From contig CM072345.1 of NCBI GenBank assembly GCA_036874045.1, positions 14,910,001-14,974,000 on the forward strand: a stretch of 64,000 bases of DNA. The letters are read 5' to 3'. This stretch comes from Cymodocea nodosa (taxonomy: Eukaryota > Streptophyta > Magnoliopsida > Alismatales > Cymodoceaceae). Under the pieces are notes generated by a model. It saw only the letters and a program-made list of their open reading frames with translations. It had not been told where the DNA came from and ran no database searches. This document shows positions 46,901 through 60,400 of this stretch, piece by piece; the stretch's first letter is position 1; each line of letters opens with the position of its first letter. A program made the translations under genes and the position numbers.

Positions 46901-49900
46901 CAAGGAAGAGCACGCACTACTTATTTGGAAAGGGAAGATAGGAATGATGCTAAAATTCTGCTTGGTCACCACCTGGAGCTTGAGGAACTAGATTTGCATC
47001 AGCACCCTATTATAGAGAAACTTGGCTTAAAGCACCATATTTTTATAAATGTGTCTCCAAGCGAAGGATCATCACAGTTAAGGAAATAATGTAGGGCCAT
47101 AAATATGAGAATGGTAAAGTGGAGATTATGATCTCCAATTTCTATTAAGAGCTCTTCCAAAAAAAGAAGGTTGGAGGCCAAGATAGAGAATTGAAGATAA
47201 AGACTGTCCGATGGAACAGAATGTGCTAGTGGAGGAATTCACATCTGAGGAAATCAAGCATGAAGATTTTAAGATGCCTAGTGACAGGCCCATGGACCAT
47301 GGATTTCCTCCCTATTTATTCAAACACTCCAATAAGCAGCTGCAAACAAATCTAGAAGCTATGTTCCACAATCTTTGGACTAGCAATGGCTTTGGTGCCA
47401 TAGACATTGAAGATTTTAGTCCTCTTAACCTCATGAAAATCATTACAAAAGTTCTTGCAAATCAGCTATTAAGATTTTTCAATTAGGTAATGCACCCAAC
47501 CCAAACTGCATTCATCAAGGGTAAAAGTCCATTGATAACCTAAATTTGAATTTCCACTTAGAAGCCCTCCCTACTTAGGATTTCCCAGATAAATGGGCCT
47601 GGGTTAGAAACATTCTGTGTTTGGCAAGTGGCTCAGTTTTGGCGAATAGAAGAGCAAGAGTTCATTTCCCTTATGCTCAAAGGTATTTGACAGGGGGATC
47701 CCATGTCCCCATTGTTTTTTAATCTAGAGTGAACATGTTCACATATGTGTCACTTGGCCATGGAATATGAGTGGTTGGATGTATGGTCTATTGGCAAAAA
47801 GACCAGGTACAAATCACAATCCCCCAATATGGAGACAATACACTTCCATTTTGACTGAATTCTAGGGAACAAATACACCAGTAACATTGTCTGCTCAGAA
47901 ACTTTTGAAATGTTCTTTTGGCCTTTGAGTCAACATCTCAAAGAGTTCCATTCAAGGCATTCAGGTGTCAAGTGGGCTGGGGATCAGATCTCCAAGAAAA
48001 TTCAACCAGGCCCTCCTTTTGCAAGTGGTGCAGGCACACCATTTCAGATAGGGCAAAGCTTTGGGAAAATTTGTTCATAGCAAATATGAAAATGCCACAG
48101 ATCTTTCATGAAGATCTGCATCTCATTTTCAGCATACCGTAAGTAACTTAAGAGGCAATTTTGATCAGCATATTGGGTATAGAGTGAAGGAAAAGGTAAG
48201 GTAATACTTTCTTTTTGGAACGACAGATGAACTCACAACCTGATCCCTAAAGAGAGGTTCTCTTCCATTAACTAGATATCTAAGGGGGCAAGAGTGGGTG
48301 CATAGGCTGGTCTTGGGTGATTAATATCTGTCAGAACTTGAAAGATGACAAAATCGAGAAACTTGTGCTCCTGCTGGACACTATTCACTACTGACGGCCC
48401 AAAGGAGAGAAAACTCCAAGGTGGCCACTGAATGGCACATGGGTTTTTTTACTATCAAAAGCTGTTATGAAGTTCTTGGGGATTCAAATATGGGACACTG
48501 GCAATCTTATACTTTTGTTTGGAAAGGAAAACACCACCTGAAAGTGTTAATCTGGCTTTTGATGCACAAAATAATTGTCACAAAAGCATATAGAGCTTGA
48601 TGGGAAGATGACAATGACTTTCCATGTGTTTTCTGCAAAAACCAAACAGAAGATATGGACCACCTGTTCTGAAACTGCCCAGATACCAAAGAGGTCTGGA
48701 GGCACATTAGCATTCTTTCGGTAGTAGAGGGTCTCAAATTCAATAGCATTGAAGAGCTTCTTATTATTGGGGTTTCAAATCTCACAAAGGTGGCATTGAC
48801 ACATTCAAACCATCAAATTATTATTTCAGTCCCATTTTCAGGACCATAAAGTTGAGATACAATTCAGTCATATTCATGAAAGGCCGTCCATCACAGAGCT
48901 CACTAGTCACTGGTCTTGCCTAATGTTTTTGTACCTCTGGACAATTGTTCTACCATCCTAACATATTTTTCTGATTGACCACCTTGGCCAATCATTTTGT
49001 TTTCCTTTTTGCCTGGATAAACTTATTATTAATGAGATTCATCCTATTCCCCTGCAGAAAAAAAGATTGTATGAATGAGTGGGTTTGCTGGTGAAGCAAT
49101 TAGGCAAAATGGTTGTTCATAGAAATGTATTGTGCAAAGTTCCAGTTGAATATATTGAGAATGAACAACCTGCTTGAGCAAATTCCATGGAAATTCGACC
49201 AAGTGGAGTGGTGCAGAATGAGTTAATCATTCAAGGAGTCCCTTCTATCAGCTAACCATGAACTGGCACCTTCTTCCATGTGTGTGGAACTACCAGAATG
49301 TTCTAGTTTTCTCTTCCTTGAGAAGGAGTGTGGTTGAATGGTGAGCTCACTTGGGACAACTTCCATGGTGCCTCAAGATTAAAATAAGAATTTTATCGAT
49401 TATGGATAAGATGAGATAAAATTGTTTTGAATGGTTTTGACATGCCCAAAGAAAACCTAAAAACCTTCCTATGGGGGGGGGGGGGGGGAGGGGGTTATGA
49501 TAGACAATGAATTCATGCAACACTACAAGGAGCACAGGAAAATCAAAAAAATGCATGATTAGAAATAGTGAAAAAAGTCCTAAAATTACAAAAGCTCTTA
49601 GAGAATATAGTAATTGATAGGAACAAATTGAGAACATATACAATTTTCAACTTCCCACAATGGGATCAAAGAATTGATGATTTTGGGGGAGGAAATTGAT
49701 TGTTGTAGTTGTACTTAAACATTAAATAATTTAAGGTTAATTATGATATGAGTACAATTCCAGATTAATATCACTGGATCATCTACGTACAAATGCCTGC
49801 TTAGATTAAGTTGAAGCTTTACATATCAATCCAGAAAAACAAAAACTAACAGAAAAACAATATATGAATAGTGCAGGTCCAAACACTTGGGTCAAGCATT

Positions 49901-52900
49901 GAAGGAAAGGGCCACTACCTGAGCTTCTTGCTCTTCTTTCAGAAGATGATTCTCAGCATCAGCATCAGGATCTCCCATGCATTTTTCAATCTTTTTTCCA
50001 TCTAACCCTGTTACATGATGATCAAAAACATATACTTATGATTATTTTTAATTTTCTTTTACTAGTTGATTGAATCAGTTTACCATCACTAAATAACCAT
50101 AACATGACAAATATGCAAAGATAAAGAAATTCAAAATATCATATGTTTCACTTGTCATAAGACATCAACTGTTGTTAGAAAGCATGAGAATAAAAACAAT
50201 GAAGTGCAAAATTGTCATAAGCTATCAACTGTTGTAAGAAAGAATGAGAACAAAAATACTAAAGTGAAAAAATTTTCTTCTCATGGAGATGTCATCATAT
50301 GCTTATATTAACTTAACAACTTTAATATGCAATAACAACGAAAAAGTTGATATTGGCATGGCAATGAAGAATTTAGTCCACAAATATCAAACCTACCATG
50401 GTGCCTAAGTGCTTCCATGAACCAAAGTGCTTCCATGACAAGTTGGTGCACTTTGGGTGCTGTGCTGTCTTAGGCAATCCAAAAAATGAGGGATTTTTTC
50501 TTATTAACTAGTACAGGGTATACAGGCATTGACTAGTCCAATTTAAAATTTAAAATTATTTTAAGTGCTAACATCAAACATAGCCATTAATCCAACACTC
50601 TAGAAAGCCAAGGTGATTCCTAAACAGGTGTTGAGAAAATCAAGCAATCTGAGACATATGGTTAATTAAATAAAACAAAGATATGGTCCAACATGCCTTG
50701 ATTCAAGAGCCAAGAGGGCAACTTGGGTAAAAAGCACCCATCTTAATAACTATGCCAACAACAAGAAGAAAATTATAGAAGTTATCATCCGATAGAAAAA
50801 CCAGCATAAGCTAGAAGCAAGTTAACCAAAGAACAGAAAGTATAAATACATTATCACAATTTTTTATTATTGAAGAGCACCATTATTCCCTATATTATCA
50901 TCTTGCCTTACACTACAGTGATCTGTTCAAGAAATCAATTGACTGGACACCATGCATTGAGGGAAGAGCAGAAATCCAGCTTGATAGCAGACTTCACTGT
51001 GGATGAGATCAGAGAGGCCATTTTCTCGATGAATGAAGAGAAGGCCCTAACCCTGACTGTTTTCCCATGATTTTTGTTCCAAGGTTCCGGCCTGTGATTT
51101 TTGGTGATGTACTGGCTATTTTCAAGGAACTGAAAGAGGGGTCTGAAGGTTTGAAGCAATAAACTTTCATTCATCACCAATACAAAAAATTAAAAGGGCC
51201 AAGGATAATGGAGATTATCCTGCCGTCCACGCTTTTTATTGGTGTTTTCCCCTCACTTTGTATTTGGCTAGTTTATTACATTGAGTCGCTGCCCCTTTAT
51301 AGATCAGGGGTTTTTTGGAAAAAATAAAAAAGGATAATGGAGATTACTGACTAATCAGTCACATTAATTGCATCATGAAATTGTCACAAAATTTCTGACC
51401 AACATGCTGAATTTGGTCGTTTCATACTTAATCCATTCTTCCCAAATGTCTTTTCCTATGGGAAGAAGTCTACCAGAGGTGTTTTTGGCTGCCCATGATG
51501 GTTAGATGGAGTATTATTTGGGAAGTTCTGTACTTTCATGGCTTTCCTGTAAAATGGATAAATTGGATGGAACACATAACACAATCAAGTAAAGACTTTG
51601 TCCTGGTGAACAACATTCCAAAGGGTTTATTTTCTTACATAAAGTGTGTTCCGCAAGGTGGTCCACTCAACCACTCCCACATTTCATATTTTAATTTGGA
51701 AGCAAACATTCTTGCTTTCATGTGTGATAGTGCAATGCAGTCTAGTTGGCTAGAAGGTTAAAAAGTAGGACCCAAGAAAATGACAATCAGCTTACTTCAG
51801 TATGTAAACAACACATTAATGTTATGTTTGACCAGCAATGATCAAATTCTGCGACTAGGATTTGTGCTTGGGTGTTTTGAGATGATATCAGGCCTTAAAG
51901 AAACTTTGAAGAGCTCTTGAATGAGTGCCAATACTCCTAGAGAATATGCTAAACAATGACATCAAATGCAAAGCTAAAGCTCTTCCTATTAGATATTTGA
52001 GCTTTCCTCTAGCTTTTGCTCTCTGGTGAAATCTGAATGGAGATTATTGTGTGGTAGTTTTGAAAAAAAAAATCCTAGTGGCTGGAAATCGAAGCATCTT
52101 AGCCTTGCAGGTTATCTCATTGAAAAGTGTCTGTGGAAGTATCCCTACTTTTCACATGATGGTTTTCTAGATTCCAGATGGCATTTTTGCAAGCATTAGA
52201 GCATAGATTGTGCAACAAGTTATGGAGTGGAGCTAAAACCAGAATTAAATTAGTCCATATGTTCGGATGGCGTATTTCTTGTTTGCCTTTAAATCAGAGG
52301 AAATAGTCATAAAAAATCTGCAATATTTTAACCAGGCCCTTTTGGCCAAGTGGTGGTGGAATCATGGGAATAATCCAGGGCTCCTATTCTCCCAGGTCAT
52401 TAAAGCAAGATATGGCTACCAAAGTCTGAACGCTACAAATAAAAACTCCTGGACACCATTTTGGAAAGCAGTACAGAAAGCATACAAAATTTATGACAAA
52501 TTTAGGACTTTCTGTCTTGGTTCAGGGAATGAGATTGCATTCTTGAGGGACAAGTGGTCAGGAGATGATGTGGGGTTGGGAATTGGATTTGCAGACCTGA
52601 TGAAGCAGTCCAAAAACATTGATGGTACTGTGGTGCCCATGGGAAGTATTGTTAACTTCAGTTCAATTCAGAATGAAGTTAAAGGAGTCTGTAATCACAG
52701 GGATGGTCACTCCATTAATACATTCATTCCTAATCCTGAAAAGAAAGATAGCCACCTTTGGAACATGAAAAACATTTCGAGGACAACTCATGTTTAGAAG
52801 CTGTTACGAGATTTTGCAGCAAAAAGGACCAACTTAGGCTGAATCTTATTAACAAATAAGGTTCATCTGGATACAAAAAAGTTCAGCCAGAAACTGAGAG

Positions 52901-55900
52901 GATTTTAACAGGGTCTGGAAGGCAAGAGCTCTGCTGGAAGTTTATCTCTTCATTTGACAGCTACGGCAAGTTTAGACTTAACAAAGTTATGCAGGAGCAA
53001 ATGGATGTTTGACACAGATACCTCAAGTGCTCTCTGTGGCTCCCTTGTGGAATCAGTCGACCATCCATTCTTCAAATGCCAGATATATATAGAGGTGTGA
53101 GGACTAATGTTTCTAAGCTATTTACAGTCCTTGTAATCTGCCATACTTTTGAGGACCTTTGGAAGTTTGTAAAACAGATGTTAAAAGGGAAATGTTAGCT
53201 AGAACAACACAAGACTTTACTCATGTTACATGCTATCTGTTGGGTAGGCTGGACACAGAAATTTGGTGTTCAAAGGCCTAGTCCCAGACCCACAATCAAT
53301 CCACAAGATGGCTTTTTTTCACATCTGAATGGGTTGGAGTCCTTTCGTTGCTGATAAATGTATTCCTTAATTGAGGAGGGGTCCTCTTTATTGTACCTTT
53401 TTTTTTCTTTTCCTGTAGCCACGTAATTATTCTCTGTATTTCCACCTTTTGAGTGATCCATATTACTGAATGACAATCCTACCTATTTTTCCAAAAAAAT
53501 TATTATCTAGCCAAATAATATAAGGAATTTTCTTTCATCCTCTTTTGGTTGAAATTAAATAAATAATCTGAGTTCCGTGATAAACCTACCAAGAGATTTG
53601 ATGACATTGTCGGCACATTGCTTGTTGTATTTGTTTGCCTCCATGGGACATCTTATATGAAAATCAGTAACATAATCCCACCAAATCCATGTCTTATTAC
53701 TCTCTTTTGCAACTCCAAAAACACATAACTGTCTTAAGTTTTCAATGACAACATCTTTCCCTTCATAACCTTTGCTGAAGTCCTGCTCAGGATCAGGTGC
53801 ACAATATCTCCCATGATTAATGCATTGGGACTTGCACTGCTTGCTAAGGATAAATGCATGAGGGCAAAACCAAGTTATATAATGAGGTGTAAACTGAGTG
53901 AAACCACCCTGCTCAAGAATCTGTGCTGCACCCTTAAAATCCTTTATGAAAGCCATCAACATGTCACATTTGGCCCCACATTCGTCATTGCTATTAGTCC
54001 ACAACTCATACTCAACACGGTCATCTGGATGAGGAACAGCTTCCCTCCAGTCAAGGTTCACGATGAGCATTTCTCCACTGCTGAAAGCCTTCTTCAATTG
54101 TTCACCAAATTTCTTGCCAATAAGGGCTGAGGGGATTGTAATGTTTTCAATATACTTTGCAGCATCCCCATCATCATGAGGCAAATCCATGGTTATCAAT
54201 GGTTCATCAGTCTCATCTGCCACAAGTACTGCAGAAGCTCCAGACATTTGAGCATTCCAAACCTTTTTTGCAAAGATGCAATCTGTCAAAAGTGCAAAGA
54301 TTAACCATTAAAATTTTGATTTATTAACCAATAGTATGGATAAAAATCAATTAGTCTCCATTTTGGACTGAGAATAATTTCTGAAGAATTCTTTCCATTT
54401 CAAGGTTAACCAATTTTAAATTGTAGCTTTATTGAAAGCACTTCAGGGCTGTCTTTTTTAATATTGCTAAGAAAATTTTAAGAGTCTTGTGTGGTAGCTC
54501 TACCAGGTAAAGAAAGTTAATAGTAGAATGAAGATATACAAAAGATAATAAATGAAAAGAAAAAATGCTATCAAACCTATCATAAATGCAGAAATAAGGA
54601 AAATTTAGAGAAGTATAAGCTAGCAAAAAGAATCCTAAAAAATTGTTAGTAAAGTTAAAAATGATAATTTGAATCCAAAGCAAGGGAAAAATGAAATCTA
54701 TAAATTGACTAAGGCTAGAGAAAGGAAAGTTAGAAATTTGAATCCAATAAAGTATTACTAACAATGAAGATGATAGAATTTTAGTAAAAGAAAATAAAAT
54801 AAAAGATAGAAGATGTAGGCATTTTAATAAACTTTTTAATGAATCTATGATAGAAGACTTTTACATGAAAAACTAGGATAGCAATAAGGACGTAAAGCAT
54901 AGTTATTTTAGAAAGATTAGCAGTTTATAAGTAAAAGAAGCTATTAAGAAAAAAAATGTGAGAAAATTATTAGACCAAATGGTATTCCTATTGAAATGTT
55001 AAGTGCATGGATGAAGTGGGGATTAAGTGATCAACTAAACATTTTAATATAATTTTGAAAGCAAAGATGTCAGATAAATGGAGAAAAAGCACTTTAATAT
55101 CTATATTTAAGAATAAGGACAACATAAAAAATTGTAATAATTACTGTAGTATTAAGTAAATAAGTCATACTAAAAAATTATGAGAGATAAGGTGATTAAG
55201 ATAAGATTATGACATGTAAATAAAATCACAAAAAACCAATTTAAGTTTATGTTGGGTAGGCTAACAATGGATGACATTGATTTACTTAAACAACTAATAG
55301 AAAATGTATTCACTTAAACAACAAATGGAAAATTTTAGGGTTTAGGATTTCCACATGATTTTCATTGATTTAGAGAAAACTTATGATAGAATACCTATAA
55401 ATTTATTGTGGTCAGTATTGAAAAAAAAAAGAATAGAGTAACAAAGGAATTTCCAATAAGCATAAGTTTGCACTAAAGATTCTCTCTAAGTTCATGTATG
55501 CTTGTTTCAGTTATGGATGAAATAAATAAGAAAATTCAAAGAGAGATACCTTATTGTGTACTATTTGTTGGTGATCTAGTTTTGGTTGATCGAAAAGTGG
55601 TAGGAATTAATTATAAATTACAATTATGGGGAAATACTTTAGAATCAAAATGATATAAATTAAGTAAAAAATCGAATACATAGAATGCAAGTTCAACAAA
55701 AATAGAAATAATGATATAATTAGATAGTCATAAGATTCAATAAAAGTAAGGCTTTTAAATACCCAGAATCTATAATAAGTAGCAGTAGATACATCATGGA
55801 GAATGTTATTCATAAGATTAAAATAAGGTGAATGAAGTAGAAAAATGCTTTTGAAGCATTATATTATAGGAGAATACTTTTAGAGTTAAAAGAAAAATTT

Positions 55901-57185
55901 TATAAAACTACTATTCACTTAGTTATACTTTATGATTCAGAATGTTGAATTGAAAAACATGATCGTGTACAAAAGATTAGTGTTGCGAAAATGCAAATGC
56001 TTATATTGATGAGTTGTAATATTATAATGGATGGTTAAAAAATGACTTTATTAGGAATAAAATAAGAGTTGCACTAGTTAGAGATAATATAAGAGAAAAT
56101 TGGCTTAAATGATTTGATCATATCCTTAAAAGGCTAAAGAATGCATCAATTTTAGAAGAAACCAAAAGAAGTAGAAGGTCTAAAATTATGTGGTTAGAAA
56201 TCATGAAAAAAGATTTAAATTTATGTAATTTAACTGAAGATTTAACTATAGAGAGAAATATATTGAAAAGAAAAATTCACGTGACTAACCCCATGTGGTG
56301 AGATTATAATATGAATTGTTGGTGGTGTTGTAGATCATGCTTTGGCTAAGCATGCATATGGCATGCTTCAGTGTGAAACAAAAGTGGGAATCAGGCAACA
56401 CGGAATGTTATTCAAAGACAACAAAGAATCCTTGGACGTCAATAAAATTGGTTTTCTGAGTGGAGGTCATAAGTAAAGTTGCCTCTTGGATAATGGTATG
56501 GCTAGGGATTTTTATTAATATATAGATGTCGATCACACTTGTCATTTTGGGACTGTGGTTATGGGAAGCGATCACTAGGAAAATACACGCCTTCAATTTT
56601 TTGGCACTGATCTATATGTCTTACTTTTCTGGATTCTTTTAGCGCTTTTACTTATGCACTTTCATACCTGTCATTCAAAAAAATAAAAATGAAGGAAGAA
56701 ATCTTTATTTTCACATTAAAAGAGAAGCTCTTCCAGTCTTCTTCATTGTAATAATGCACTTATTCTGTAATAAAGGCAATCTGACTACACTTCACCATGC
56801 CATCAACGTTTTAAAAACAAAAATTAGGGAGAGAGATAGAGAGAGAGAAGTGGAGCAGATCACCTCCACGATCGACCAGCACGAAGTTAGGCATCGCCCC
56901 GGGTTTGGAATTGAACGAAGTGGAGAACTCCTCGCATGCCTCGGCATTGTCCTTGGGGTACACGACGGCCCCGGCCATGCTCCCGCCGTACTGCGGGATC
57001 CCGAAGTTAGCAATAGCGCTGTCATGCGTTCCGCGCAGGCTCGCCGGCGAAGTCACCATCAAGCTGTTCTTCTCCACCACGAATCTTCCCGACACTGAAA
57101 TCCCCAGCCCCAGAAACACCACCAGAGGGAGAAAAACAACGAGACCTGGACTGGAGTGTCCTCCACCGGCTCCGGTACACGCCAT
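43915..57185 (-). CDS. VSR: Vacuolar sorting receptor (VSR/BP-80 family)
   Basis: Twelve minus-strand exons: 57185-56864, 54282-53590, 50007-49919, 46389-46320, 46257-46174, 45984-45908, 45832-45751, 44952-44870, 44774-44708, 44491-44363, 44289-44180 and 44016-43915. All have GT-AG ends and compatible phases, giving 635 aa. A signal peptide covers about 1-33. The PA domain includes [20 protein letters not shown] across the first junction. A central Cys-rich luminal domain ([28 protein letters not shown]) follows. EGF-like repeats span about 420-565 ([26 protein letters not shown], and the calcium-binding type [16 protein letters not shown]). A transmembrane segment lies near 576-596, and the short tail carries the Tyr sorting signal YMPL at 616-619. 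Known role: binding of NPIR-type sorting signals and delivery of soluble proteins from Golgi/TGN to the vacuole. Introns 1, 2 and 3 are enlarged by LINE copies. The gene looks intact. Confidence 0.97.
46640..49040 (+). mobile_element. L1-type LINE fragment in receptor intron 3, antisense to the gene
   Basis: Plus-strand translations in several frames match plant L1 ORF2. The endonuclease-RT linker has RKLKKV and [19 protein letters not shown] near 46790-46900. The RT start has [20 protein letters not shown] (47228-47290), then [14 protein letters not shown] and [12 protein letters not shown] near 47500. [10 protein letters not shown]-like remnant of the GDPLSP motif follows near 47695. The zinc-finger C-terminus reads [15 protein letters not shown] at about 48630-48680. 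The endonuclease part is missing. Stops and shifts are frequent, so the copy is dead. It fills most of the intron between receptor exons 4 and 3. Confidence 0.82.
49472..49496. repeat. G-run
   Basis: An almost uninterrupted run of G (broken by one A) lies in receptor intron 3, after the L1 fragment. Such a run is prone to sequencing error. Confidence 0.85.
50930..53490 (+). mobile_element. Second L1-type LINE fragment in receptor intron 2, antisense to the gene
   Basis: Plus-strand matches to plant L1 ORF2 run in order. [20 protein letters not shown] lies near 50975-51035. An RT segment with [20 protein letters not shown] follows at about 51605-51660. A degraded catalytic box [10 protein letters not shown] in place of FADDTLLF lies near 51795. 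The C-terminal [11 protein letters not shown] and KARYGYQS blocks fall at 52340-52430, and the terminal zinc finger has [15 protein letters not shown] near 53035-53075. The sequence differs from the fragment in intron 3, so these are separate insertions rather than a split copy. A 112-bp insertion interrupts it at 51218-51329. Confidence 0.8.
51201..51346 (+). mobile_element. 112-bp retro-insertion with 17-bp target-site duplication
   Basis: The word AAGGATAATGGAGATTA occurs at 51201-51217 and exactly again at 51330-51346. Between the copies lies a 112-base segment ending in an A-rich tail (GGAAAAAATAAAAA). A direct repeat of this length plus an A-rich 3' end is the mark of LINE-driven retroposition, so the insert is a short 5'-truncated LINE end or a SINE-like piece. 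It sits inside the older L1 fragment. Confidence 0.8.
54470..56345 (+). mobile_element. RTE-type LINE fragment (linker, RT and 3' end) in receptor intron 1, antisense to the gene
   Basis: Plus-strand translations match plant RTE LINE ORF2 from the linker on. The linker has [17 protein letters not shown]-like residues near 54545-54600 and [16 protein letters not shown] near 54697-54745. The RT domain has [10 protein letters not shown] near 54975, a [10 protein letters not shown]-like block near 55080, [16 protein letters not shown] near 55355 and a degraded catalytic box [10 protein letters not shown] near 55563-55592. The C-terminal [11 protein letters not shown] lies near 56265-56300. The endonuclease half is absent. 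The linker overlaps the portion kept in the transporter-gene intron (about 7190-7360), so the two fragments belong to one family. The copy is heavily broken. Confidence 0.8.
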
Positions 57186-57416
57186 CACCGCCACAGAAGA
57201 TCGAAGCTAGGGGACCGGGTGCGTGGAAGCGGAATCTGGGAGAAGCCAGAACCTGTGGGAGGAAGGGCAGAGGTGGAGCTGGTGCTGAACGGCGAATACA
57301 GCGAGAAGGTGTGAAAGAGGTGGTTGGTTTGGACGGAGGTCCGGAAGAACGCATTTAGCGGGGGTTCGTGATTTATATTGGAATTCTCGGAAACGAAAGA
57401 AAGGAAAGTGTGAAAA
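57186..57416 (-). promoter_or_regulatory. Promoter and 5' leader side of the receptor gene
   Basis: This moderately GC-rich segment lies directly upstream of the receptor ATG on the minus strand and likely contains the 5' UTR. Minus-strand in-frame codons before 57185 reach a stop at 57209-57207 without another ATG, which supports the chosen start. No sharp TATA box is identified. Confidence 0.4.
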
Positions 57417-60400
57417 AATATTTACTTATACGGGAACTTAGGAAAGTTAAAAGAATAAAATATGAGAATTTCTTGAAAATTAGATATTCTTTGAAATCAA
57501 CATCTCGTATTTAAATCTTATCTTAAATATCTTGGTTCGATCTCGAAGAAGAACTGCCCAACTTTGCTCAATTTCAATCGATTTTGCCTAACTCACCTGA
57601 CCTCACTTACATCTTGTCTTAACTATTGGATCTCATCTAACCTTGCTCGATCTCGACGAACTACTAGACCTCACCTGACATTGCAACCCTCGCTCCACCT
57701 TAGCTAGCTACTGTTCGACCTCGCTGTAAGTTTCACTTATAACCTAACCTCAAGATCTTTAATAGAAAAAACCATCAGTTGGTTTAAAGTTTAAAAATTA
57801 AGCAATAGGATTTTAAGATTTAACACTCAATTAATGTCTATCGAACAATATATGTTTCGAGCTTATAGTGTTCTGGATGAATCTTAAAAATCATCATGCA
57901 TGTGAAAGAAAGAAACTAAGTCATCCATAGTTGGTAAGCAACTACAAATTTTAGAATTAGAAAAGAAGGACATTGTGATATCTATTGATTTGAATAACAT
58001 AAATTTATGACAAAATAACTTAACATATATTGTAATAGATGTTCAAAGAAAATAGTATTTAATTATCACAACACAATTTTTAAAGCAATGTTAGGTTACT
58101 ATACAGTGGAATGAAATTGTATTGATACAAACCTAGTATGTAAATTAGCATGACATGAGTGATTTTTTCTAAAATCAATATACCATTTACAAAAATAGTA
58201 TATCAAAAATATTTATAAAGTTTATTCGTATCAATTTCGGTAATATCAATTTATAAGTTTCGCACATTTACTTTATAATTTGATACTTTGAAAAGTATAA
58301 TTATAATATAGTCAAACTGTATTGTTGATTGATAAAACATAAATGAATTATAATACATAAGTTGATTTTTTTTTTCCTCTTAACATGACTCACTCAAACA
58401 AACACAATGTCAATCACATTGTGTCTAACATAGCACAGCCTAATTAACATCTCTAATCTACATTTTCTAATGTGAGATTTTCTATATTTATCATTTAAAT
58501 AATTTAGTATTAATATACTACAATTTTTCCAATATATATATACAATTTAGTTGTTACAGACACCTTACATTAGATTTAAAATTTATATAGCTTTCATTTG
58601 TTGCATAAGTAATTTATACATATGGTATTAATGTTCATACAATGTTTAATTTTTTCTTAAATAAATCTAGTGTTACTAGTTGTGCATAAATAATAAGAAA
58701 ATAATGGCCTTAATAAGCAACAATGATCTTTATTTTTGAAAAGTGTGGTTCATGGTTTTGTATACGTTTATGATTACTAAGAATACATGGATGGATGATG
58801 AGGTTTGACCTTTATTTTTACAAATACTTAATATTTATCGATATGTTTCATAATAACTTATGAAAAATAATAACACCAATTAATTAATATATGTTGCTTT
58901 AAATAACATGCCATTTTCTGTAAAGTTACCTTCTAGAAAAGGAAAAATTTGAAGAAAACATTATTTTTAGTTGTTGCCCAATAATGTCAAATAGTGTAGC
59001 GTGCATTAATATTTTGATAAATATGAACTTTCTATAGAGAGATTATCATGGTGATTAATGTTGTATAAAGTTGGCATTATAATTTAAATACATTATAGTA
59101 TTCATATATGTAATTTTTAAATCTTTATTTTGTAATTTAGTCAAAGTCTTTGTCATACTTATTTTAACGATGTATTTTTGAAATGTTACATATTCTAATG
59201 ATGTGCTTATTATACTTATTTCAATTCTGTATTTTTGAATCTTTTGATTTATATATATGTAATGTAAATTAGATATGACTAATACAGAAAATACAACATA
59301 AGGTAGATAAAGATCTTACATTAGTTAAAATGTAAAAATAGATACCACATTTTTAGGTATATTACAAAATGTTTTAAATGAAGGGAATAGAAAGACACAT
59401 GATGGAAAAGTTAAAGTTAAAACATAGATAAGGTAATAGAGAAATACAATAAGGACACAAATACAAGTATCACAAAAAAAATGTTGTAAATCGAATTAAA
59501 ACATGACGACAAATATATTGTAACTACATAAAAATTATATCTCAAAATAGTTAGGAATGGAATTACATACAAAGTCATATAGATATTTTAGATGAAGTTT
59601 GGAATGAATTTGTTAAGGTAACATTTTTGAATGTATTAATATAATTTGTACATCCTAAATGTGTTAACATTTTTCCAATTTTATAGAAACATCCAGATTG
59701 TGCCTTCCTTAAAGGAAAATTATGTCTCATTATGATCAACTGCAACTACTACTTGAAAGTAATATGATTATAGAGAATATCGGTAGAGACCTTGAAATAA
59801 TTATTTAGAATCAAAGAGTTATAATTATAGATGAATTAGATAAAATGACACTCCCATTAAATGGAAATCATTTTCAATATTTCACACTACCAAGTTATAA
59901 ACCAATGGATACAGATGATACCCAACTTCAAGCTCCAACATCTTCAACAAGAAGGTCTACTGAGATGAGAAAGGCAAAACATCCAAGACCACATGTAGAG
60001 TCAATATAACTCATGACATCTTCATTTAAAGATGTTACATTTGCTATTATATTATTATGTGAAAAAGAAGAGGATAAAACTAAAACTCAAGAAGAATATT
60101 ATGATAATATGACAAACATATAGAAAGAATAACTCGAGATCTAGAAACAACAAACTAGAACTCAGAGAGATAGGTTAAAGTGCAAGAGAAAATGCTACAA
60201 TTGAAAGTGAAAGAAAGAAGTCTTATAACACAAGTTATAGAAGTACTATTTTAAATTGAAAGTCTTAGTAATAGTGACAAATTCAAAGCAATGACTTTGA
60301 TAGAAAAAAAAGAATCAATAGAATAATTTCTAAGCATCCTAGTAGAAAAAAAGGTAGAATAGATAGAGTATCACAATTCATGAATGTCTTTTTCTATTGT

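Noticed and set aside
47211-53300. Short plus-strand frames as host genes inside the receptor introns
   Set aside because: They match L1 ORF2 segments and are interrupted, so they are LINE relics.
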